The notes under the pieces: model-generated | The model's input: only the letters and a program-made list of their open reading frames with translations | Database searches by the model: none | What the model was told of the DNA's origin: nothing | In this document: positions 45,240 through 54,579 of the stretch, piece by piece | Layout of the letters: each line of letters opens with the position of its first letter | How positions within the stretch are numbered: the first letter of the stretch is position 1 | Assembly (NCBI GenBank): GCA_916610825.1 | Contig: OU744450.1 | Span: forward strand, 13,958,489-14,022,488 | Source: Haliclystus octoradiatus | Lineage: Eukaryota > Cnidaria > Staurozoa > Stauromedusae > Haliclystidae | DNA: 64,000 nt | Direction: 5' to 3' | Program-made: the position numbers and the translations under genes

Positions 45240-48200
45240 AGAAGGGATTTTGTATATTAAATTTATTTTTATTTAAAACAAATTTTGAATATGATGGAAA
45301 AATCTGTTCTAATCAACGGAATATCAGATCATTCAAGAGCAAAATTAAGACAATTAAATAACCCACAATACTCTGCGTTAATACGTGAAATGAAATTATC
45401 CACGGTAGAGTTAAGAAGTTAAATATGCGTATGCAATGCATCAACAACCAACATGCTAATCAGTATTATAGTACGTACGTTGGATGTTTGATCTCAACTT
45501 CTAGCACCAACTCTTTTGGAATTTCAAAGTAATCTGGATCATTACCATCAGCTTGGAGAACCAATGGGAGGACGTCAAATTCGGTTCTGGCTGGCTTCCA
45601 TCCCAAACGCTCGCAAATCTAATAACATACAGACAACCTCAATAATTTCGATGAGAATTGGGCGTCCACGATCGATTTCCCTCAGCTTTGGCATTCGATA
45701 TCGATTGCCTAATCTCTTGGCACCTTCCCAGTGGACAAAAACCTTCAAGAAGAACTTCTAAATATATTACCTCAGTGAACTCAACATTATTAGGATCGCC
45801 AAGGATGGTTCCATCGTCCCTTCTGTAACCAGCGTACTGAATCAAAAGGGGATTCCACACTCTAAAATCATGGCCAATTTGTGTACGTGGTGGGAAAACC
45901 GTAACTGTTGATCTAAATGAAAAAATAGGAAAGGCTCCAAAAATAATAATAATAAAGTAATTATTGAGTGAAATGATGATCATGTTAGCGTTTACCTTAT
46001 ATTTCCTTTATTTGTGGCGTAACGCAAATGACTACATATTGCGTCAAACATCTCTTGCGTCGTCTTTACGCTTCGATAATCCAACAACTGCATTAAATCA
46101 CGGAAAAGAAAGTAATTATATAATATGCAAGATTATTAAAAGGAGACATGTTTTGATACCTATTTACCACTCTGAATCTACAACCATCAAAGTTTATGAA
46201 GTAATCTTTGAGTGCATAATGCGGGCCCTATGTAATTTATAGTCTCATAAAAGAAACCCTATAAACAAATATTTAACTTATGTGAGTGAAAATGACTGAA
46301 ATATTTTACCTGCAATTTACTCCATTGAATTCTTCCAATGCACCTTGAAGCATTACGCCAGGCTGTCTTTGCACCAAATATCAGTTCTTTTTCTTCGATG
46401 TGATACGTTCCGGTTGAACGAATGGATTTAATGACATCATCTATCCTCTGTCTATGAGCCTCAGTATTTGCTCTACGAAGACCAATGAATAATAATAAAA
46501 TAATAATAATAATGAACCGAGTGACTTGGAATGCCAACTACAAATCGTTTCACAAACTCGGAAATCTTAAAACTTCAATTTTGTCAAATTATATGTCGTC
46601 TCAGTAAGTTTCTACTTATTAATTTTGTAATAAAGTAAACGATAAAAGTGTCGTCTAAATTATTAATTGGATATTGTATACTAATAAGATGAAGGAGAGC
46701 GAGTTTTACAAATCGGATATTTGAGTAATCAAAAATTTTGGAAACAGAATTTTCCTAATAGGGAGGTTTAGATGTTTTGACGAAACGAGATCTTTCACGA
46801 GTTGCGTCATCACGCATGCGTATTAGTATCAATTCAATGGGGATGCCGCGAAAGTCGTGATTTGTAGTTCGTGATTTACGAGATTCTGAAAAAAATTCGT
46901 AATTTGTCTTGTATAGGTATTATCAAATCTTCTAATACAAATGGACAAATATATTCAGGAACTCGATATCATTGTGGACTTGAAAGTTTTAAGCGAATTA
47001 TTGAATTGTTTTCATGCCTTACAGTTGAAAATATTTTGAGTGGCTACTGGATATCTTAAATCGGCACTATCATTTTCAACGCGTGTTGGGCAATCATGCA
47101 ATTCGTGGTTAACCTGACGGAACAATTTGCTACCGGTCTTTTGTATTTAAATAGTATATTTTGTATAGCATTTGTTAGTATTGTATGTGCTGTTGTATTG
47201 TATCCGTAATTACTGCATTCATAGAATATTACCTTCCGTCATAATGTGTGTTAAGTTTAGCATGTTAACAGAACCATAGAGAAAAAGATCAATTATTATT
47301 CAAATTAGAATTTTAACTATATTAAGGTAACTTGTAGAACTGTTTATTGCTTAATATGATATAGGATTATATCGAAACTGTCGCAAATAACTGTGTTTTT
47401 GATTTATTATCATTATTATACTTGGAATGGATAATGAACTACAGTCTATATACCTTTAGTGAGTTCACTGACCTTTGTTGAGAAGCATAATATTCATGGA
47501 TGAAATTCTTAGCCTCCTCTTCAACCATTTCAATAGGTTTGAGTTCATCTCTCCCTCTTTGTTTGGGACCATCACCCCCGTATGGGCTAAGCATAGATCC
47601 CATGCATCGGTCTTTCGTGCAATGCGATGGCTTGAGTGTGAAATAAATATAATCATTTACTAACAAGTATTTAATTCTAGTAATGATTCCCTCAGACAGC
47701 GTCGGACAAAAGGCGTTTAGCCCTCTGGGATCCTAGAGCATTTTAACAACTTCTTCTAAATTTTTTTTTAAAGATTGATCTATAAATCAGAAAATATCTT
47801 CTTTGTTTTCGGAATAAGGTCATATAGCCTTCCGGGATTTCAGGATTGCCATATTTGTCTGACCCTTGGCCCCGCATTGTTTGGAAAGACTGGGCGTAGT
47901 ATAAATTATTTGTTTGCTACAAAGATCTCAATTAATCTTTTCTCTAGAAATAACAGTGGCAAACAAGTACTTATCTGGCACATAGCTGGTGACAGAATGT
48001 CCTGCCAGCTACACAACTCTATTGAACGATTTCATCTGAATCTACCTTTGCTCGTCAATGATAGAGGCCTGTAATACACATTGGCATATCCAGATCGAAG
48101 TAGTAGACTCCCAGACCGTCGAGAGGGCAAAAACAAAGGAGAGCTAAATTTATAATACCGATAACCTACGTTTAAAATACTCTGCAAAATGAGAAAAGGT

Positions 48201-50779
48201 CCGATGTCAGCAATCTGTTGTTATTGTAATCAGGATGTTACTAATGATTTAGGCAGAAAGTTCCACCAGGGGATTACTCTGTAACAGAACTGATTTACTG
48301 TGTATGCGTTCGAACAAATATGATAATTCCAACAACGAAGCATTTTAGTATTAAAATAAGATCTGGAGTAGGTCTTTCGTCATATTATGGAGCAATATTC
48401 ATGTGGTTTCAAATAAGATGATAAAATAATCCAAAGATCTTTTATTTTTGAAGCTTGAGTAATTAAGTTCATTGTTCGATAAAGAAAAATATTGAAGATG
48501 GTATTATGGGGTGTTGATTGAAATTCCAATTGAATTGTTAAGGAACTAAAGACGTCTGTCAAGCTGGTTCATCCACCCTTTCAGATTGTAACGAAAATGG
48601 TATCAAGATTTAGATCACATTTAGCTCAAAATTGCTCAGCTACTTTGAAAATTTGCTCACACGAAATAGCCAGGTAATTCGCAACTTAAGGCGGGTAGGC
48701 CACCTTGACGCTAGCCCACCCACCCTAAGATATTGCCACTTTTTGGTACCAAAATTTAGATCACAGTTAGAGATAATTTGCTCAGCGGGTTAAAAATTTG
48801 CTCACGCAGTAGTTTTCTCGATCAATAGCCTTTTACTGGTTCCGGCTACTCGGCTAGCCCACCCACCCTTGAAATTTAGAACTTTATTATATCAAAATTT
48901 AGCTCACAATAAGCTCACTTAGCCTGTTTACACTTTCGTTAAGATAGGTTTTAGTCTGCACGCAGGCTACACACTATCTTTCAAATTCACTCAACAAATA
49001 CTTTTTGAGATAATGGAGTTTTTAATGTTAAATAACGACGTAATTCTATGCCATTGTTTACATAATATTCATATAAATGAGCTGGTCTTTTGTTGACAAA
49101 AACAAGAGCTAACAATAAACAAATCCCTCTATATTGTCTCGAATACTATGAAGCAGCTAATGATCTCGTTTGCTTAATCACCTGAATCAAACAAAAGATC
49201 AGCTTTTTTGATAAATAATTAGAAAAAGCAGTGCAGTTTTTGTTAATTGAATTCGAATTTGTTTGCTAAATTTCAAATATTTTAATTCTTTAAAAATCTT
49301 ATTGCGTGCATCAATGTATTATGAATGAAGCTTCAAGGCCAAGTATGAATTATAAGTAGGTGATAAATCAATCAGCGATCAGTATAAACCACTATTGTTG
49401 TCTATTGTTTTACAGTCGTGCGTTTATATGGTTGCCGGGCTAGCCCACCCAGGTGAGACGGAAATTCTCCTTATAAACACACAGGCAAGAGGCAAGAGCA
49501 GCCTGCGTCCAGACTAAGGCAAGAATTGCACTGGATTGACTAAGAATTGACTAAGGATTGACTAAGGCATGTATTGAACCGTCTGAAGAGCGTATTTACA
49601 CGAAACTTAAAGTAACGGAGTTAACTCGTGATCTTTCATCTATTATTTATTTACTAATATATCTATCTATTAGGAATACTTCTAGCTCGTATACTTCTAA
49701 AATGAAATATCACTTCAATATTATATGAGTTACATTGTAAAACGCAGACTAATTGTGAAGCTGATGAGCTGCTTTTTCAAATTATTAAATCAAAAAGCTG
49801 ATCTTTTGTTTCATTCAGGTGATTAAGCAAACGAGATCATTATAGCTTCTTCATTGTATCCGAGACAATAAGGGATTTCTTTATTGTTAGCTTGTGTTTC
49901 TGTCAACCAAAGACCAGCTCTTAAAATGTTGCATCATTTTCGTGTATTTACTCAAAATCAATCAACCTGCTGGAATTTTTGGGTAGCATTTTCGAATTTT
50001 TGGAACTTTTTGGGTTCTTCATCTTTTTCTAAATTGGCACCCCTTCCCTTTCCCTGAAGAGCTGGAGTTACCCCCTTGGATATTATCTAAACAATAGCAT
50101 AGGATTACGTCATTATTTAACATTAAAAACTCCATTATCTCAAAAAGAATATTTATTGAGAAAATGTGAACTTAAGTGCTATGCAAAATAGAATTAGGCG
50201 GCAATGACTTACCTTGGCTTGTCGATGCAGAGTGTCAACAATTTGACTGCCATCGATTAAGTTGCGTAACTTGATAAAACTGAAAGCAGTAGGATTACTT
50301 TTGCTAGTGTCACCATTGCCATTTTGTAATGATCCGTTACTTGTAAATGGACATCCATTATTAATGTGACTTGAATCGCTGCGTCCATTAACCGTGGGAT
50401 TCCCATTCGTTTTCCTTTCGGTTTCATCGTTTGCAGACTCTGTTCCTAATTGACTGTGGCTCTCATCAGTATCTCTTAATTCTTCCATTAGTTGAGCATG
50501 ATTTGACCCATTGACAGGGGATTTTAAACGTAAATTAACACATTCTCCTATTTTAACATCGGATAACGATGCCAAAATGTCATCATACTTATACCCAATA
50601 ACTTCTTTTCCATTGATAGACACAATAGCATCACCTATGTTAACATTTGTATTTTCGGCAGCACCTCTTTTCACGATATGTGATATGAATAACTCTGATT
50701 GGTCGTCACTTTCCTTTAAAAGTATACCCAAGCCACCAATTTTTTGCTTCGTAAGTTCTACAACCCTGTCATCACCCAT
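33284..50779 (-). CDS. NOS: nitric oxide synthase, PDZ-containing neuronal type (26 coding exons)
   Basis: Coding exons 5' to 3': 50779-50213, 47630-47473, 46472-46310, 46087-45996, 45912-45771, 45618-45479, 45097-44987, 44898-44835, 44414-44313, 41507-41439, 41098-41015, 40923-40793, 40703-40454, 39556-39513, 39091-39005, 38666-38492, 38050-37915, 37467-37389, 36594-36410, 36139-36015, 35772-35728, 35114-34904, 34664-34577, 34485-34158, 33687-33496, 33373-33284. All junctions keep phase with GT/AG sites; about 1,285 aa, shorter than mammalian nNOS. The enzyme makes NO and citrulline from arginine, O2 and NADPH as a dimer. Domains: PDZ, heme/BH4 oxygenase with RCIGRIQW (heme Cys) and CTKDRC (zinc site), calmodulin helix, FMN, FAD, NADPH. 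The gene appears intact. The ATG at 50779 is the first Met before the PDZ; an upstream 5' UTR exon is likely. Confidence 0.93.
35841..36012. repeat. 86-bp tandem duplication beside a NOS splice donor
   Basis: GATTATAAGCATGGGCATAT...GGCTACTGTACTT occurs at 35841-35926 and 35927-36012 with about four differences. The second copy overlaps the donor (GTAAGTAC, minus) of NOS exon 20. The outer copy lacks the GT, so it does not create a second donor. Confidence 0.85.
36959..37157 (+). mobile_element. 171-bp insertion with 14-bp direct repeats, carrying a hammerhead ribozyme (retrozyme-like)
   Basis: GCCGCTTTATCAAT occurs exactly at 36959-36972 and 37144-37157, consistent with a target-site duplication. 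The 171 bp between (36973-37143) are clearly more GC-rich than the intron around them and have no ORF. The 3' end is a full hammerhead ribozyme. Size, absence of coding and ribozyme content resemble animal retrozymes (small non-autonomous retroelements with type I hammerheads), though only one unit is present here. It sits in the intron between NOS coding exons 18 and 19, antisense to NOS. Confidence 0.65.
37098..37142 (+). ncRNA. type I hammerhead ribozyme, complete by sequence
   Basis: Helix I: GGTCT (37098-37102) pairs with AGACC (37138-37142). Core CTGATGA is 37103-37109. Helix II: GTTCC (37110-37114) / GGAAC (37121-37125) with a 6-nt loop. GAAA is 37126-37129. Helix III is tiny: A37129-U37136, C37130-G37135 and A37131-U37134. 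The cleavage site is after C37137 in GUC. All invariant core bases are present. A minimal helix III is typical of animal hammerheads that work best as dimers. Self-cleavage is predicted for the plus-strand RNA only. Confidence 0.85.
38492..41507 (-). CDS. NOS: NOS exons 10-16: end of oxygenase, calmodulin site, FMN domain
   Basis: [12 protein letters not shown] and [17 protein letters not shown] close the oxygenase domain. [16 protein letters not shown] is the basic amphipathic calmodulin helix. [14 protein letters not shown] is the FMN phosphate loop, followed by [15 protein letters not shown] and [17 protein letters not shown]. The insert between LYQLRYPEA and FSVFG, where nNOS carries its autoinhibitory loop, is only about 28 residues. 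Confidence 0.88.
40357..40425. repeat. 22-bp tandem repeat (about 3 units)
   Basis: Units of TCTAACACTTTCTGTATGTG with or without a terminal TG, in the NOS intron just 3' of the exon at 40454-40703 (minus sense). Confidence 0.85.
41188..41304. mobile_element. 117-bp hairpin MITE with 32-bp arms
   Basis: The left arm TAGCCTCATTCC...CAACTCCAC (41188-41219) and right arm GTGGAGTTGAG...GGAATGAGGCTA (41273-41304) are nearly exact inverted repeats. TA at both ends could be a TA duplication. It lies in the NOS intron between coding exons 10 and 11. A GGAATGAGGCT fragment recurs at 41929. Confidence 0.65.
42040..42540 (+). other. unassigned open stretch in the NOS intron
   Basis: Two short plus frames (42052-42237 and 42256-42531) of 61 and 91 codons. 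I recognise no domain. They may be remnants of the neighbouring retroelement or chance. The rest of the 2.8-kb intron is repeats. Confidence 0.25.
42823..43790 (-). pseudogene. retroelement C-terminal domain remnant (DHALSC / FDVRV family)
   Basis: Minus-strand pieces in order: [19 protein letters not shown] (43787 on), [19 protein letters not shown] (43496-43311), then after a frameshift [28 protein letters not shown] and [20 protein letters not shown] (43344-42823). The same C-terminal region is known to me from many uncharacterised invertebrate retroelement proteins: a CxC...HxxxC zinc-like motif, then a possible nuclease-like FDVRV...EVEHG region. The catalytic role is inferred. A second copy is at 57945-58705. 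No RT part is retained. Confidence 0.65.
43848..43985. repeat. GTTCATGAAC-rich short repeat, copy J (in NOS intron)
   Basis: Begins CCTCTGTGAAAAATGTTCATG, like copy D, with six TTCATGA units; ends near GTTCCTGGGCTG. It is the only copy seen outside the 3.5-21 kb region. Confidence 0.6.
44313..47630 (-). CDS. NOS: NOS exons 2-9: oxygenase domain core
   Basis: CTKDRCMGS gives the CX4C zinc tetrathiolate at the dimer interface. [18 protein letters not shown] carries the proximal heme Cys. Further on are [20 protein letters not shown], the arginine pocket [12 protein letters not shown] and WYMATEIS (substrate-binding Glu in TEI; the usual motif is GTEIG). Exon 9 (44414-44313) encodes [19 protein letters not shown] and is easy to miss because it is far from the next exon. 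Confidence 0.9.
45209..45235. repeat. (AT)n microsatellite in NOS intron
   Basis: About 13 AT units between NOS coding exons 6 and 7. Confidence 0.9.
48572..48930. repeat. tandem repeat of about 147 bp, 2.4 units
   Basis: CCACCCTTTC / CCACCCTAAG / CCACCCTTG starts recur at 48572, 48718 and 48865, each followed by ATCA(A)GATTTAGATCACA-like and TTTGCTCAC segments, and preceded by GCTAGCCCACCCACC. It lies in NOS intron 1. A fragment of the same unit (GGGCTAGCCCACCC) recurs at 49437. Confidence 0.7.
48978..50172. mobile_element. foldback element in NOS intron 1, about 40 bp from exon 1
   Basis: The outer ends match as CTCAACAAATACTTTTTGAG versus CTCAATAAATATTCTTTTTGAG inverted. The arms share TGGAGTTTTTAATGTTAAATAA, ATGATCTCGTTTGCTTAATC and AAAAGATCAGC. 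Left arm is about 48980-49235 and right arm about 49772-50170. The right arm carries an extra block of about 150 bp (49930-50080) resembling 38380-38470. No ORF. Flanks include pieces of the TTTTAGTCTG..GCAGGCTA MITE family. Confidence 0.7.
50213..50779 (-). CDS. NOS: NOS exon 1: PDZ domain
   Basis: 189 codons, donor GTAAGT at 50212. [13 protein letters not shown] is the carboxylate-binding GLG loop of a PDZ, followed by [19 protein letters not shown] and [18 protein letters not shown], matching the nNOS PDZ layout. In mammals this domain anchors the enzyme to PSD-95 and syntrophin. A polar Asn/Ser linker follows, then [18 protein letters not shown], which leads into the oxygenase domain. Confidence 0.9.
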
Positions 50780-51442
50780 TTTTGGTAGCTTCAGCAATGC
50801 TGGATATCAACTACGGAGTGGTTGATTTTAAGGTGAGTTGGTTAGTCACAGTTCTTCTGATAAATTGCTTCCTGAAACAAAGAAGGATACGATTGGCGAC
50901 GCATGACGAACAACAACAATACGGTACTAATGTTAGATGTTAAGACTATAATAGATGATTACCTATGGATGGTAATCTACAAACTAGTGCGCGAAAGGAG
51001 TTGCCTAGCCATACCAATGTCGACATAACCATGTTAATTGAGGTCAAATGCAACAGACCACGGCTTCTGTTACCAGTCCCGTTAATATCAGATACTACAA
51101 GGTATTGGTTCGCAGAGCTCGATGCATATGGTACATGATTCTCTTCATTCCCACTTCCACTCCTTTCACTGCGGTTATTTCATAGGTCTTGCACTCTATA
51201 CGGTCTACAGTTACAAACTCCTCTTTCAAAGGCGAGAATTCACGTTGCGGAAGTACAAACATTCAAAATTCGAAGAAACACATTTGAACATTTATGATTT
51301 TCAAGTTCGTTAAGCTGTTAAACTGGGTAAACTGCAGTTTGATCTGTAATGAACGAGAACAAAATTTAAACTTGAACTTGAACTTGACGCAATTGCTTTA
51401 ATTGTGACTGAGAAGAAATGAGCTCTGAAAACAAGGGGGAAT

Positions 51443-53405
51443 TGGGGGTGGGTGTAAAATACCGACCCGCCGACTCGCCGACCACATAGACCAGATTGAT
51501 TCACATAGACCAGATTGATTTAATCTAGAATTTTCGGGTTGACATGACGAATACTTCACGGCGTTGTACAGAATATTTTGTAAGAACTTTCTGCTGAAGA
51601 TTTATAAATTTTCTTTAATAGGTATGTTCTCCGTCGAATTAATTCTTCCAATTTGTTCAGCTCAACAATTTAACTGGGAAAGCATCGATACAATTATGAC
51701 ACGCACATCAATCCACGTTGTTTATGTTTCGTAGTAATACATATTTTCGAGATGTGGATTGTTATTATTCCTGTTATTGTTATGTGGAACCTTGACTGTA
51801 AATTTCATGTAAATTTAAACAGTTATTCAAGTTTTAAAACATGTGATTTACTTAATTTCATGTATTCTTTCCTTTACTTTAGTACCAACGTTATAATATT
51901 ATACCGTAAATGCACAAGTATCGTCCTTGTTCACCTTTGCATCTTCGTAAATATGTATAAATACTACGAAACATAAACAACGTGGATTGATGTGCGTGCC
52001 ATAATTGTGTCGATGCTTTCCCAGTTGAATTGTTGAGCTGGACAAATTGGAAGAATTAATTCGACGGAGAACATACCTATTAAAGAAAATTTATAAATCT
52101 TCAGGACATCAGCAGACATCGTATTTATTTGCAAGATAATAAATAATGAAGCAAAAGTTGCACTTGCACTGGGTGTAAAATACCGACCCACCGACTCGCC
52201 GACCACACAGACCAGATTGATTTAATCTAGAATTTCCGGGTTGACATGACGAATACTTCATAGCGTTGTACAGAATATTTTGTAAGAACTTTCTGCTGAA
52301 GATTTATAAATTTTCTTTAATAGGTATGTTCTCCGTCGAAGTAATTCACACTTTCGTTAAGATAGGTTTTAGTCTGCACGCAGGATAATCAATCCACGTT
52401 GTTTATGTTCCGCAGTAATACATATTTACGAGATGTGGATTGTTATTATTCCTGTTATGGTTATGTGGAACCTTGACTGTAAATTTCATGTAAATTTATA
52501 CAGTTATTCAAGTTTTAAAACATGTGCTCTACTTAATTTTCTGTATTCTTTCCTTTACTTTAGTACCAACGTTATAATATTATACCGTAAATGCTCAAGT
52601 ATCGTCCTTGTTCACCTTTGCATTAGCCTGTGTCCAGACTAAAACGTTTCTGAAGGAAAGTGTAAACGTTCCTTTGTGTAAATTTACACTTTCCTTCAGA
52701 AACGTTTTAGTCTGGATGCAGGCTACCTTTGCATCTTCGTAAATATGTAATACTACGAAAAATAAACAACGTGGATTGATGTGCGTGCCATAATTGTGTC
52801 GATGCTTTCCCAGTTGAATTGTTGAGCTGGACAAATTGGAAGAATTAATTCGACGGAGAACATACCTATTAAAGAAAATTTATACATCTTCAGGACCTCA
52901 GCAGACATCGCACTTATTTGCAAGATAATAAATAATGAAGCAAAAGTTGCACTTGCACGGACCATCGTATATATGAATCAAAAGTTCAAACAAAATATTC
53001 TGTACAACGCTGTGAAGTATTCGTCATGTCAACCCAGAAATTCTAGATTAAATCAATCTGGTCTGGGTGGTCGGCGAGTCGGCGGGTCGGTATTTTACAC
53101 CCACCGCACTTGCACGGACCGTCGGACGAATGTGTACATTCCCATCCAAATCATATACAGTATGGCTTGGAAGTTTCAATTCTAGCCTATTCATGCTTCA
53201 AGGGTCACTAAATATGACGCTTATCACATTTATCGGTCATATTTACTGGAGAAATAATAAATATCGTATATATGAATCAAAAGTTCATACAAAATATTCT
53301 GTACAACGCCGTGAAGTATTCGTCATGCCAACCCGGAAATTCTAGATTAAATCAATCTGGTCTGTGTGGTCGGCGAGTCGGCGGGTCGGTATTTTACACC
53401 CACCG
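51443..53405. repeat. mosaic of direct and inverted copies of one repeat unit
   Basis: At least five copies of a GGTGTAAAATACCGACCC / CCGACTCGCCGACCA terminus occur: forward at 51450 and 52170, inverted at 53070-53100 and 53375-53400. Internal blocks (GATGTGGATTGTTATTATTCC, CAATCCACGTTGTTTATG) are repeated in both directions. This explains the many near-identical short ORFs here, which are not genes. It lies 0.7-2.6 kb upstream of the NOS start codon. Confidence 0.75.
52624..52725. mobile_element. 102-bp MITE with 9-bp TSD and an empty-site paralog
   Basis: Inverted arms TAGCCTGTGTCCAGACTAAA (left) and TTTAGTCTGGATGCAGGCTA (right) extend to 43 bp each around a 16-bp loop. CCTTTGCAT is duplicated at 52615-52623 and 52726-52734. 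The paralogous repeat at 51930-51950 has the single uninterrupted CACCTTTGCATCTTCG, the pre-insertion site. A 9-bp duplication is Mutator-like; 8 bp (hAT) is also possible. Confidence 0.85.
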
Positions 53406-53409
53406 TGAA

Positions 53410-53640
53410 ATTGGGGATACATTACCTGGAAGTACATTTTTGATGTTCAAAGAATAGATCGGGAAATTTACGAAAGCGAAAGCGGAAGAACATGCTACAA
53501 CACAGTTCGTGGAATTCTAAGGAATGACAGAGGTATAGACAATATATATGTAACTAAATATATCTCTGACCCTTTCTACTATAAACCGTTGACACCCTTC
53601 TGAAATTTGAAAAGACACAAAACAATTCGTTAAAGATCAA
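53410..53640 (+). other. short conserved-looking frame, unidentified
   Basis: One plus frame reads VQRIDREIYESESGRTCYN then VRGILRNDRGIDNIY and ISDPFYYKPLTPF before a stop. It looks more protein-like than its neighbours but I cannot name it. It may be an exon or a retroelement remnant. 53640-54570 holds nothing else I can support. Confidence 0.3.
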
Positions 53641-54579
53641 TCGCTGAGCAAAACAGAAAACGTATCCAACAAATCAACAAAACCTTGTCATCTGAGCCAA
53701 CCAATCCAAGGCGGCAAAAACGATTCCAATGGAGTGACGTACGTAAGACTCCAATATGTTACATGACCAACTCACGAGAAACTGTAGTTTGAATACTTTG
53801 ATGATTGACACCCCTCCCCTGCCCCTCTCCCAGTACACAGCTGTACGCCTTGGTATGACCCTCTCCCACGGTCCGACAATACATTCAGCCTTCTATTATC
53901 CTGACAATCCTAGAGGCATTGAAATATTTTCTTCTGGATTGTTTTGTCACGGTTTGGCCGATAAATCATAGAAGCATCAATTTGACGTACTTTATGGATG
54001 GCCCCTTTTTAATAAATAGTAATGACTTGATCTATAGGCAAGAAAGATAGTATGACGCAATTTCAAAAATGTCAGTGATGTGAGTTAAATCCTCCAATTA
54101 TCATATTATAATTAATAATACCTGAGAGATGTCGGTTTGATATCTAGTCGAATGATGAACGCCACAACTTACCTTCTCCAAAGTGCAGGTTTGTAAAATG
54201 ATTTAAAGGGCGGAAGGTTCGTCAACCGGTGTCAAAAAGTGTTACAACAATGCTAAACACTCTATTAAAACACCCAATGAATATTCAAAGCTAACTACTG
54301 TTTACTTCACACAAATAACATCAAACAAACCAAAAACTGATTTCACACGTAATGTATGGCTTCAAACTGTTTTCATTTCCATACGAAAGCAAATATCTAA
54401 GCATAAACTATGAAATCTGACTGTTGAAGGTCAGAGACATGCTAACCAGGGATCCCCTTCCAGTATGGAGGTGTGTTGAGTCATCCCTGATATTTGCCAT
54501 TTTAATACGAAACTCTGCATATTGTTATGTCAAATTATTGTGACGGTTTAAATTTCAAAACGGCCAGTCGGGTATGAAG

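Noticed and set aside
50780-50797. NOS start at a TTG codon six residues upstream of the ATG
   Set aside because: A eukaryotic gene should use the ATG at 50779.
51122-53457. Several similar small ORFs upstream of NOS
   Set aside because: Most arise from the repeated mosaic unit in both orientations; none looks like a real protein.
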